From Rhizoctonia solani (taxonomy: Eukaryota > Basidiomycota > Agaricomycetes > Cantharellales > Ceratobasidiaceae), in assembly GCF_016906535.1 (NCBI RefSeq), contig NC_057371.1:1736001-1800000 (forward strand): 64,000 nucleotides of DNA, written 5' to 3'. Under the pieces are notes generated by a model. It was not told where the DNA came from, did no database searches, and worked only from the letters and a program-made list of their open reading frames with translations. Below, one piece after another: positions 44,682-55,737 of the stretch (the first letter of the stretch is position 1; each line of letters begins with the position of its first letter). The position numbers and the translations under genes were made by a program.

Positions 44682-45294
44682 TCCATGTTTCAAATCCCAA
44701 TTTCAACTCCCCCATCTACTCCTCATGCCGCCGGTCCCACTCCCGCACAAGCCGCACTTCCTCCCCTCCTTCAAGCCCTCAGATCTACCCGTTTCTCCAT
44801 ACAAATCGTTCCCTATACTCTATTCTTTCCCATCATCATCTCCCCTCTGTTCCCACTCGACTCTGATCACTACTACGCCCGCGTTCTGGTCCTGTCTCGA
44901 CCCAGTACACGGGATCCGATGATGTAAAATCCATCTCGAATCCACTTCTCACTCTGCTCCTGGGTCCTGTGACTCTTTCCCGCCCACAAACACTTCTGTC
45001 TTGACTGCTTTGCCGTCACTTGCCAGCTAGCCGCATCCCCGCCGCCGGCATCCCAATCTCCACTCGACGCCCCCCCTTTTACGGCATCTCTCCCATCTGG
45101 CTTCTCTTATCTCTATCGCCTTTTACCTCCGCGGACATCACCGCACATGGCAACACACGGAACCAATAGCCCCAGGGTCTTCGCTTCCGATCCCACTAAT
45201 TAATACCACCAATCAATGATTATCCAACACATTTTTTTTGTTTTCATCATGTAACGAATACACCCATCATACATCAATGAATACAAATATGCCT
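44682..45294. other. CT-rich promoter region of the Zn2Cys6 gene
   Basis: Between the start of the Zn2Cys6 gene and the end of RPP2 (both -). It is markedly pyrimidine-rich on the plus strand (about 44,700-45,120). Open frames crossing it (for example on + at 44,269-44,922) are antisense to the Zn2Cys6 gene and look spurious. Confidence 0.45.
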
Positions 45295-45742
45295 CTAGTC
45301 GAACAGACCGAAGCCCATGTCGTCGTCGGATTCCTCCTGCAGGATAAATCAGTAATTGAATATGACCAGGTGTAATTCCTAGGACAAACCTTTTCCTCTT
45401 CCTTCTTCTCTTCCTTCTTCTCCTCTGCAGGTGCAGCTCCACCCGCAGCAGCAGCGGGGGCAGCTCCACCAGAAGCCACAGCGCCACCCGACGGGACGGA
45501 CGCAAGCTTGGACGATCCCTCGGCAATCAACTAATTCCCGTAAATCAATGTATATATCATTTTATAATATTCCTCTGACTCACGGCATTGACGTCCTTGC
45601 CCTCGAGCTCGCTCAAGAGCTTGCTCAGGCGGTCTTCGTCGACATCGACAGCGCCGGCCTCAAGAACCTTCTTGATATCGTTGGCTCCAGGCGAGGCGTT
45701 TCCGCCAATCTGGAGGAGGAGGTAGGCAGCAATGTAACGCAT
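45295..45742 (-). CDS. RPP2: 60S acidic ribosomal protein P2
   Basis: Stalk protein of the large ribosomal subunit, recruiting elongation factors. Exon 1 (from 45,742) reads [40 protein letters not shown] and [13 protein letters not shown]. After an intron [16 protein letters not shown] leads into the Ala/Gly hinge and the [12 protein letters not shown] acidic region. A last exon gives [13 protein letters not shown], the invariant C-terminal tail, TAG at 45,295-45,297. About 110 aa, intact. Head-to-head with RPS15. Confidence 0.96.
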
Positions 45743-46138
45743 CTATTTCCCCCTAATAAGTCCAAATCCTCGTCTCGCACATTGGAGAATTCAGGAACAT
45801 ACCTTGGTTTAAATTGAGAAATATAAAACGGCAGCCACAAATCACTACCACCGCAACCAACCCATAAGTCTAACTGCCTTTTGCATCTACGAAAAGGAGA
45901 CCCACAATTTAATCCCACTGGGAAGACTTGAGGATTCTGACGTTGATACACGAAAAGGATGACCCAAATTTGCACCCGGCGACAATCATATACCCATCCG
46001 CCCTTCCATCCACTCACAAGGTCCTATACAGCTCCATCTACGCGTGGCGTACCGGATCCAAATCTATCCGATCCGGGTCCCCTCCCGACACCACACAACA
46101 CACGATCGACGACGCAGAGAGCCGACCCCTTGAGCAAA
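45743..46138. promoter_or_regulatory. Shared divergent promoter of RPP2 and RPS15
   Basis: Only 396 bp separate the two start codons. Two ribosomal protein genes reading outward from one spacer suggests joint control, a common arrangement for co-regulated fungal genes. No specific binding site can be named with confidence. Confidence 0.5.
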
Positions 46139-47009
46139 ATGGTAAATAAATTCGCAAAAATTGAGATTGAGAAAGGAGTGCTGATGGTCGTTTATCGCTG
46201 GTAGTCCGATAACGAGGTGACCGACCCCCAACTCGCCGCTGACCTCAAGAAGCGCCGCAGCTTCCGCACGTTCTCGTACCGCGGCGTCGAGCTCGAGAAG
46301 CTCCTTGACCTGAGCAATGAGGACGTGAGTCGATGTGTTACTGAAGTTCCCTATGTTAATTTACTAATCTTATGAACCCAGTTTGTCGAGGTAATAATAC
46401 ACGCACCCACGCATAATAACCAATCTAATCCAATGGGTTCTTAGCTCGTCCATGCCCGTGCCCGACGCCGGTTCCAACGCGGTCTCAAGCGCCGTCCGAT
46501 GGGCCTCATCAAGAAGCTCCGTAAAGCCAAGAAGGAGGCTCCTCCCAACGAAAAGCCCGCAGTGTCAAGACGCACTTGCGAGACATGATCATCGTGCCCG
46601 AGATGATTGGCTCCGTTGTCGGCATTTACAACGGCAAGGTGCGTCACATTCACCCGGAATGAATGGCGTTGGATTTAATTTTTGATTTGGGGGATCGTGT
46701 AGGTCTTCAACTCTGTGGAGATCAAGCCCGAGATGACTGGCCACTACCTTGCCGAGTGTGAGTTTGGCTTGGCTTGCTTGGTGAAAGGAGTCTGATGTAT
46801 GCGCTTTTTTGTTTGGCAGTCTCGATCTCGTACAAGCCCGTCAAGCACGGTCGTCCGGGTATCGGTGCGACTCACTGTACGTATTTCTTGCCCTTTTCCA
46901 AGGCGCCACTCATTAATAAATGATTTTTTAGCTTCCCGATTGTACGTCTATACTCGCGGTTTAACGTGTGACTGTGTACTAATTCCTGCACAGCATCCCT
47001 CTCAAGTAA
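46139..47009 (+). CDS. RPS15: 40S ribosomal protein S15, one frame break
   Basis: Small-subunit protein near the decoding centre. The first coding exon is ATG alone (46,139-46,141). After the intron [20 protein letters not shown] and [20 protein letters not shown] follow; then a 9-nt microexon (46,382-46,390, FVE), then [20 protein letters not shown]. After [10 protein letters not shown] the reading frame is off by one: as written it runs into TGA, whereas one extra base near 46,562-46,565 gives the conserved [20 protein letters not shown]. The rest is normal: [35 protein letters not shown], and SRFIPLK with TAA at 47,007. As S15 is essential, a sequence error is more likely than a dead gene, unless another copy exists. 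Confidence 0.9.
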
Positions 47010-47211
47010 ACGAGACATCGATTGGGCTTGGTTCTCTTTTGCTTTTTGTACTATGCGTAGCACTAGCATGCCACTTTTTCTCCATGACATTATGTGAACT
47101 CTTATCCACCAAGGCAAACAAAAAGATCCGCATACATTTGATCGTTTTGAGCCTAATTACAAGTACAGCAAACAAAATAAGTAACAAAAAAGAACCAAGA
47201 CAATATAATGT

Positions 47212-50200
47212 CTATTTTTTAGATCCTTTATTCGTCGATCGTCGATTCTTTTTTTTCGGCGCCTGCTGCTGGTCCGTCGCCTCGTCCCCCGCCCGTTTCT
47301 TCGCTCCAGCCTGGGCAGAGGATTTGAGAGAAACAACAGTCGACACGTCCTTTTTCCGGTTAGGATCCGCGAGCTTGGCCACATGCGCTTCAGCCTGGAC
47401 CCAGTCAGCAGACGTATGATCAATTGCATACCTACCAAAAGGAAATATCAGCACCCACACACTTAGCCATGGGAATATCACCCCAAGGATTTGCTCTCAC
47501 TTGGACAAATCAAGCGCATCGATCATTTCTCGCTGCTTGGCCTTGAGCTCGCGTGTAACCTCGTTCCCAGCCTCTTGGAGCTCTTCTTCAACCGTCTGAG
47601 CTAGCGGCTTCCAGTCCGTTCCGTCCGCTTTGGCGGGTGGCTGGGACGGCTGGGAAGGAATATCTGCTCCAAGGGATTCCTTGTGCAGGTTTTGCAGACG
47701 TGCGCAGATCTTTCGGATGGCTTTGACAAAGAGCGCGAGTGCTTGGTTGACAGGTATGTCCAACTCACTCTATTACACTTGTTAATTAGTCACATATTTT
47801 TTAGGCATGTAGAATTGGACTTGCCTCGACTTGTTCAATCACCTTGCGTTGCAGTCCTAGCGAGAGCATGATCGAACTCTGGATCGCATTGAGCTTCACG
47901 TCTGGTCCAAGTCTCTTCCCAAAATACAACGTCGCGAGTGTAGGAAGAAGATCAAGCACGACGTGGTAGTCGATTAGGCTATTTGAATATGCCTCGAGTC
48001 GTTTGAGATCGAACGGGGTAAGGAGGAAGTTTAGTTCCGTCAGGCCAATCTCTGTTCCCCAATGTTAGACCGGCTAGGCAGGTGTAAATCAGACAACTTG
48101 CCTGGAGCTGCTCGACCCGACTTTTGTTCAGTGTTGGCTATAGCCTCCAGGATACTCAACGCAGAAGCTGATCCAAATTCTCTAAATTGGAACGAAAGGA
48201 GCGTCAGGAACCGTCTCCTGAAATCTATATTCCGGTTTTAGCCTCGGCCTTGTCTCGACAGACTCGGAAGCCTACCTTGAGCAAACGCTCCTATCCAATG
48301 CTCTTCACCCTCCAACACATCTCCTAAATTCTTGACCATTACACACGTATTCTCTCCCGTCAGGTCACTCGTCGTTTGACGGAGATAAAGCGGGCAGTAT
48401 CCCGCACGTTTCCAGAATCTGAGTAGTTGCGGCGACAAACCATAAGAGACGCCAACATAGTCAAGTACTTCGGGCTTGCGTTGAGACAGACGTTGAAGGA
48501 GCGGTGGCATTTGAGTAGCAGAGCGGACGGCAACCTTGTCGGTGAGAAGTGTGGCATTCTTGTGGGATGTATGCGTTAGCGTGAATCGAAATTGAATGTA
48601 TGCAGTCAATTTACCGGATCGATGGTCGGGCGATAGTCTTCTTCTTGCGTTTCCTCCGGGGCTTCGTCGAGATTGAATAGTTCGCCATTATAAAATGACT
48701 CGAGAGCCTTGAGCGCCCGGCTGCCGTAACCCATCTGTTGAACAATAAGTGTTGAGCTGGAGCAGCCTGGAACCAACTACTCACGCTCGCATAATCAGGA
48801 TGTGTCGCAATCCTCACGATTCGGGCGCCTGAAAGCTCTGCAAAGTTGTTATCTTGGAACTGTACAACAAATTCAATTCAAAGCAAGGCGACCGATGGGG
48901 GGAGGTTGCTTACCTGCTGGGATATTATCCATGGTATCAGGTCACCACCAGAGCGTAATCCACGGCTGAGGCTCTCTAGAATAGCTTGTTTGGATATATT
49001 GCCTTCTAGTGCAACCTGGAGTACGACTAGTGGGTCCGGGAGTGTGCTCTCGTCGTCCCTGAGTGGCGGGAGGAGGACGAAAAGGTGATGGGCTGGCGCA
49101 TCGCTCATGAGTTGCAGATCGTTTGGGGAATTCTTGTAATGGCTGGAGACAAATAATGCCATCATGCGTTGAAGGAAAACCTCGGATGCTGGATTGTAGC
49201 TGAAGAGTGTATCTCTGTTTACGTAGAATAATTCGCACTGCGAAGGGTGCGGACAGCCCGAGCCGCTGATCCCCCGGGACACGACAGTTGCATCGAGGCA
49301 CAGTACCGAGTGCAGCCACTTCTCAACCTTGTCCCCACTTCCATATCGGATAGGAGTCTCAAGCTTGATCTCCCGCAGTGTTCTCGCCTTGATACCCGAG
49401 CTGCCAGATGCCGCACTCTTTTTGGAATTGGATGCAGGAGCGAGGGAGTCATCGTTGCTTTTGGCAATGACTGGGCGTGTACTCTCTCGAAGCTGTTGAA
49501 TAAGCTTCAGAGAAAGCGATCTGCCCGTACCTTCGTATCCGTTGATTGTCGATGCCATGAACACCAAATAGGGACCGAGCAGATTTCGGACTAATGGCAA
49601 GGGAATAGCAGCGGCCTCATCAATGATGACCAACTCCGCTTGCCCCAAGACGTGGGCATCTTGGGGTTGTATGTACTGATCCAAGTTAGAGCATGCCCGG
49701 TAGCCGACCCGTAGTACTCACTTGAATTGTCTGACGATGTTCCCTAAACACGTTAACCCTAACAATCGCCTTGTTGAAATCTGGGTTGGTGCTCTGAACA
49801 ATATCATAGTCCAGGTGCTCTTCATATCCCAGCGCATCCATCCCTTTAAAGATGAAATCAAACAGTGTCTTTAAATTCTCCGGGCTAGGGCTAGTAACGA
49901 ATATATTCGAGTAGCCATGCGCCAGCGAGGCCGCGATCGCCATTCCTAGTGCGGCTGATTTGCCTCGTCCACGAGCTGCAGTAAGCGCCACAGTCGACGA
50001 TAGTGTCTTCTCGGCGATGGCTTCTACAAACGTCAAGAGCGCCTTGGCCTAAAACGTCATGAATTAATATAAACACTGCCCTACCAATCTAGATCGGATA
50101 CCCACCTGATCCGTTGTTTTCGCAAGCTTGACCAGTTCACCTATAGGTTTGGTATCGGCCAAACTTTCTTTGAGCTCTGTCAGCTCATCCTCAATTTGCT

Positions 50201-51078
50201 TGCCCTTTCCTCTTTCTTCAGCCTCATCAATAGGTTCAATATCTTTCCCTCGTGAGATAGGTAGAACGTTCAACTCGTCATCGAGAACGAGGCAATCATC
50301 GCATGATGCCAGGGACAATATGAAGCGCTCGTTAAATCGGGCAACAACTGAATCGTGTGATGAGGTGCGGTATCGGGCATGAACGTCCTGGGCACACAAA
50401 TTAACTAGGGGTGAAGATCAAGGAATGAGGCCATGCGTACCATGGACATGGTGTACAATTGCTTTAGCGAGGACATCGTCTTCAGGAGAAGCACCACCAG
50501 TCCTCCTCCCTCGACGGTTTCGATCGTGCGAGCGAGAAGATTCGGTGTAATAGCTTCAAAGTCTTGCAGAACGCACATTCCGTAGGTGTTACCGAGAACC
50601 TTGTGGGACTCCTTGTAGTACCTAATATCAGGTTAGCTTCTGCCGAGCACTTAGTGAAAACACTTGCGTGTATCGAATATCGGTAACCGTTACAAATATT
50701 TCGAATGGGTCCTGTTCGTTTGCTTCTCGTATCCCTCGCTTTACATCTCTCTTAATCTTGGCTTCACGTTTCTTGCGGTGACTGCGACCACATGAGCTTT
50801 GTATAGTGCTATCACACATCAGGGCATACCTTGTGAATCCCAAATCCTTCTTGTAGCACCACAATACCGAAGGCCGAGCAGACACCCGGGCCTGGGACAA
50901 TAGAAAGTGAAGGTTTACAACCTATAAAACAAACTATAGCTCATTCATTCGCTTTGTTCTTTTGTGCACTCACTTGGTCTCTGCCTTTGTCTCCAACTAA
51001 TACTATGAAAGAGCGGTGGTTCCTCTTTACATTGTTGTTAATAAGTATTGGTATTCTGTTGTCCAGCTGCTTTCTCAT
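47212..51078 (-). CDS. KRE33: RNA cytidine acetyltransferase (Kre33/NAT10)
   Basis: Makes N4-acetylcytidine in 18S rRNA and tRNA, in the nucleolus. The start MRKQLDNRIPILINNNVKRN and HRSFIVLVGDKGRDQ is the strongly conserved family N-terminus. Then VVNLHFLL, SVLWCYKKDLGF and the TmcA-type helicase domain with P-loop AARGRGKSAALG, ELVIIDEAAAIPLPLVR and STINGYEGTGRSLSLKLIQQ. The GNAT domain includes ARIVRIATHPDYAS and MGYGSRALKALESFYNG. Further on are PEVLDYVGVSYGLSPQLLRF and WKRAGYCPLYLRQT. The tail is Lys-rich (QAPKKKNRRSTNKGSKK), TAG at 47,212. The frame is intact across about ten exons. Neighbour genes are unrelated. Confidence 0.95.
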
Positions 51079-51411
51079 GGTGTGAATAAGGATGTGGTGG
51101 AGGAGACTAGAAATTTAAGATCAAATTCCTTACGTTGGTAATCTACATAGCACAGCCACATTGACTGATCGAAGTTCAGACGTCGAATGTAAAACAGGGA
51201 GCCCGATTGGAGGCCAGTACATCTATCTGTCGAATGTTCGAGCCGTATACCATAGAAGGTCCCGATTCAAGAGCTCTATATGCATGTTTGTTTCTCCGGC
51301 TCATTTATATCGTCCAAGATCTTTTCATGGGAGAGATGCTTTGCCAAATTGATGGATGTATTCAAAGGGAATGTGTACATGGGCCGGTGTGAGTACTGCT
51401 TAGTCTTCTCT
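51079..51411. other. Intergenic, no gene seen
   Basis: Tandem spacer upstream of KRE33; likely holds its promoter and the 3' UTR of the complex I gene. Confidence 0.45.
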
Positions 51412-52190
51412 CTATTCCTTGGCCTTATATTTCTCAGGATCAGTCCCATGATGAGGGTGCGACACAAAGTTGAACCTGAACCAGAAAGTGAGTGGGAGTA
51501 TATTCTCAGATTTGTATAGTAGCCATACCATGGGATCGCAGCTGATAATAAGTGATAGGGAGGCAGTTTTTTTAGAGTTACGAAATGCGTATTGTATTGA
51601 ATCACGTACCAAACTTCAGCTGGCTGAATGCTGAGTTACGGTGTGCCGCTCCTTGGATGAACGGAGGCATGTCCGACTCGCCTGGGCGTATGGAGTGATG
51701 GGCAAAGAGAAATAATAACAATCGTGCAGATATGCTCACCATATAGCGGCTTTCCAGCAGCGGCACGTGCAGAAAGCTCCTTGTAATCAAGTTGTTCCTC
51801 ACGAGCGTTTTCTGACCATCCCCAGAACCGCACTGTCACAGGAACATTGAATGAATTGGTTGTATACCAGATATATGCAAGACTCACAAGAAGACCTCTG
51901 ATACGCCAACAAGAAGCCTCCTACCGCGCCAACGAAAGTAATCATTTTGAGGGCAGGGCGCAAGTTGTGTCGTGAGGGGTCGATGCGCTCTGTAAATGCG
52001 ATAAATTTAAGAAGATTTAGATAAGATATACAAGTTGCTGCGCACCATAGGTAAGAAGAGCCGCTGGTGCAGCAGCAGTTGCCCCAGCCCAGACAGCATA
52101 ATCGCTAGGCCGGAAATAACGAACCACACGGCCAAATTGAGGGTCAGCGTCGAGGAGAGGATACGGGGTAGACGTCTGTTTTAAAGGCAT
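51412..52190 (-). CDS. Mitochondrial complex I 21-kDa accessory subunit
   Basis: Accessory subunit of NADH:ubiquinone oxidoreductase in the inner mitochondrial membrane. The start MPLKQTSTPYPLLDADPQFG continues RVVRYFRPSDYAVWAGATAA, APAALLTY. After introns come RIDPSRHNLRPALKMITFVG, AVGGFLLAYQRSS (a membrane segment), then VRFWGWSENAREEQLDYKEL, SARAAAGKPLYGE, SDMPPFIQGAAHRNSAFSQL and the last exon FNFVSHPHHGTDPEKYKAKE, ending at 51,412. The order matches the fungal 21-kDa (NUXM-type) subunit of about 180-200 aa. The ATG is 192 bp from the divergent gene at 52,383. Confidence 0.88.
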
Positions 52191-52382
52191 CCTTCAAAGC
52201 ATTGAATCAGATAAATTTTGCTATACTAGCAGCTATATACATACCTGGTTAATTTACCTGGTTGATTTACCAAGTGGTTGGCGGTGTGAAGTGAGGAGAT
52301 CAAGGTGTAACGCACAAACAGGGCACCAGTAACGTAACGGTTTTGGAAATGGAAATCCCAAAGCGACTCGGACCTTACCACG

Positions 52383-55315
52383 ATGGATGACGAACTCTGG
52401 GGCAACGCATGGGGCTCAACGACCGATACGAAAGCAACTACGACCAAAGATTCTGTCTCACCTAACCTTACCCCTAAATGGCCGGCTAAAGCTGTACCGA
52501 CTCCTGGACTTTCTGATGGATGGGGAGCATCTCCCTGGGGTGCTAGTACGACGAATGTCAACTTGAACGATTCCGAAGGCGGCTGGGGAGATAGCCTAGA
52601 GTACGACAATCAAGCGCCTCAACCCGTTGAATCTTATACTGAGTCTGTTGTTGTCCTTGAACCCAAGGAGGAGTCGGAACCAGAGGTGTGGAATTCATAA
52701 AGTTCTGCTGAGTATATGTCTTAACAATGTGACGGTCTCAATAGCTTGAGCAAGAAGTCTACTTGTCTTCAGTAGATCATCAAGCGGATATTCCACACAG
52801 TCCTCTTCCGACTTCTCCCCCACCAGAAAGCCACACGACGACAACCGACTCCCGTTCCTCGTCGCCTGTACATAGGTTCTCAACCGACGAACCAGCTCAG
52901 GAACCACCTGTCACACCACGTGTTACTGAGGTTGTTGTTCAGCCATCTCCCCCTCAACCCGACCTGGACGACAACTTTGGTGGATTTAGAACAGGAGATG
53001 AGTCCCAGTTGCGTGTAACTACAAACCCGGAGGAAGATCCCTGGAGCCCTGCTGCTGGCGATCTTACCTTCCCCACCACAATACACGACTCTTCGCAGGT
53101 GGAAGCTGAACCAGTAGCGGATGGAGATGCATGGGGCTCAAATTGGGAGCCCAAGCAGGAGAAACAAGAGAAACCGTTAGACGAGTGGGAACAGGCGCGA
53201 ATAAAGAAAGAAAGAAGAGATCGTAGAGTTGTAAGTACAGATCACTATATACATAGACTCTTTGCCTCATTCCTTTAAAGCCTCCTGAAGTGCTTTCTGG
53301 TTACTTGACCAACTGGGAGTCAGTGGTATCAGAAATATACCCTGATGCGCCATTGCCCCGTAGTGAGCCAACCACTGATTGGCGATCGCCGATAGAGGAA
53401 ATTTCCGAACTGTGAGTGAAAAAGCAAACCAGAGGTGAAGCTTAAATCGAGATTGTCATTTATCGAGGCAAATACTACGCAAACTATACCGGCTTCCTAT
53501 GTTAGCTACGACCCTATCTTCTCCGCCGCCTGTTCTTGCCCCGTTACCTCCTTACAACTCTTTACAAATCCACTCCCGTGAACGAGCAGCACTCAAGGCA
53601 ACTCGCGTTTCAGCTGTTTCTCAACTCAGCCCATTCGCGCATTTGACATCGGCTCGCTCAATTCAAGCAGTACACCGCTTTTCGTCTAAACCTAGCGTGA
53701 GCATTTCTAAATCTTCTCTCGACTTTGGCGATGGCGTGGTCGGTGTCGGTTGGGCGTGGGCCCACGATGAAAAAAAGTCTGAATCAAAGCCAAAATCTGC
53801 TCCAATCCCGGCACCAGTCACCACTACTTCAACTACAACCGTTGTTTCCTCGACACCTTCGCCGACACCCGCAACGCCTACAGGTCGTTTTTCAGGCTTT
53901 TGGGCACGAGCGCGAGGTAGCACTGATAAATCAAGCGTGGGTCAGGGCTCGCGTTCTAATACGCCCGTTCCCTTGACATCCCCATCCACCTCGTCATTAG
54001 GCGAGGCCACGAATAGCACAAAACCAATCGAAACTTCTGCAGTGGAAACTTCTTCAGCTTCCACTCAACCTCAACCAGTTGAATCACCAACCCCACCTCC
54101 AGCATCGTCAGGCGTATCCAGGTTTTTCAAGCGATTTTCGAGGTCGAATCTAGCCGAGTCTGAACGCTCGCGTCTTGCTGCATCGGAATCTGTGTCACTC
54201 TCTGCGGAGGATCTCGAGTTTTTAGCCGATTCTGTGCCAGAGACAACGGAGAAAAGTCTGCTTGGCGGGGCCACTGAAATTGACGCACTTGAAGCCATGC
54301 TAAGGAGCAAACCTCTACCGAAAAATGTACCCGCACTCGCACCTCCTCCGAGGATGACAGGGCCCTCTAGTGGTTCTCCATCGCCCCTTGCCAGTGTCCC
54401 CGAGGGTCACTCTGCCGGAGTGGATGATCTATGGGATATATTCGGTGGATCATCCAATGGCCATTCGAGTAATCCATCTCTTCCAGCGCCTCACAGAGCA
54501 TCTCTCACTCCTAAGCTTACTACACCCGTCAGCTCAGCTCCAGGCTCGCGTAGTCATACTCCCCGCCTTCCCTCCATCGCGGACATTTCAACTATCGTAG
54601 GTGGGAAAGGATCCCATCTTCGACAGACTTCGTTCTCGGGTCGCCCACAACAGGCATTCCACGCAGATGTACCTTCCCTGGATTCGCCGCCTATACCTGC
54701 GCTCCCTCCACCACCTGGCTCCATGGCTGCTCCATCGCTCATGGAAGTGGATCCATTTGATGACTTTGTGTCAGCACTTCCGGGCTCTCTGACCAAGCTC
54801 AATCGAGGGTGTCTTTTGATGACTTTGGTGATTTCGAGTCCTCGGCCCCTGTTTCTGTACAAGCATCGAACATTAGCTCCCCTCCCCCTCTGACGATCAG
54901 TTCCCCTCCCGTTACGATCTCGAGCATCACATCGCCTCCTCCCATCACGTTCAGCTCACCACCCCCACCTTTACCTCCGCCCAAAACGGGAACGCCGGTG
55001 TTTGTGCGTACAAGTACAAACATTCAACGGGTTGGCACTCCACCTGTTGCACTACCTCCGCTTCTACCCCCACCTGGTCGCTCGAATTCTTCCATGACCA
55101 ATGCTTCGTTTACGGCGACATCCGCCCCTGTTATCGCACCTCCTCCAAACCCCCTGCCTCAACCTCAAATAGATCTCTTCGATTTCGGATCCTCGCCTCC
55201 TAAAAACGTGTCCGTTCCAACGCCATCTTTCGCTCAAACCTCAAAACCAACCACTACCGCACCCAGCAAAGGAGGACTTTCCGCATCTGATCTCAGTTTC
55301 TTCGAGGGTCTCTAG
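52383..55315 (+). CDS. Large low-complexity protein with acidic-aromatic adaptor-type motifs, one frame break
   Basis: The N-terminus is MDDELWGNAWGSTTDTK. No catalytic domain recognised. A short folded-looking part lies in the middle (LSGYLTNWESVVSEIYPDAP, then ELQILRKLYRLPMLATTLSS, RERAALKATRVSAVSQL), surrounded by Ser/Pro/Thr-rich sequence. Repeated short motifs stand out: GGWGDSLEYD, DDNFGGFRTG, DGDAWGSNW at the N-terminal side, and DDLWDIFGG, DPFDDFVSAL, FDDFGDFESS, IDLFDFGSS and SFFEGL (the last residues) at the C-terminal side. Such acidic plus Phe/Trp peptides are typical ligands of clathrin-adaptor ear domains, so a role in vesicle coats is inferred. The frame is off by one near 54,804-54,813, just before SFDDFGDFESSA; downstream it is open to TAG at 55,315. 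Confidence 0.72.
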
Positions 55316-55737
55316 TAATTATTATCTTGTCTTACAGGAATTTTTGTATTTTAGACAGGTGTCCTGGTTGTTATTCATGAGGATTTTTTTCCTACCTGCA
55401 TTCGTTCGGTGTTCTGGCCCTTCTGCCCGTTTCAAGGAGTCTCGACTTAGTCATTTGATCTAGATACACTAATAATACTCCGCGCTATTTCCAATTACGT
55501 GCTTACAAAACTACCGGGCTTGACTCTTGATGATTAACGTTTCCGATATTAATGAGCTTCTAAGGTACCTCCACCCTCATCCCCACCATTTCTTCTCATT
55601 CAGCATGTGTTGGCCGGCGAAAATTAGTAACATGACGGACGGCACGTCAAACCAAGTCATTCTTACAGAGCAATATAAAACCTGATGGTGAGAGTAGTGT
55701 GGCAGCATACCTACCCTTCATTCCCCCTCTCGCAACA
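55316..55737. other. Intergenic, no gene seen
   Basis: Tandem spacer; likely MFS gene promoter. A TATAAAA-type stretch lies near 55,672. Confidence 0.45.

Noticed and set aside
44269..44922. Plus-strand ORF of 217 aa over the Zn2Cys6 5' end
   Set aside because: Lies antisense to the zinc cluster exon and its pyrimidine-rich promoter; no recognisable protein features.
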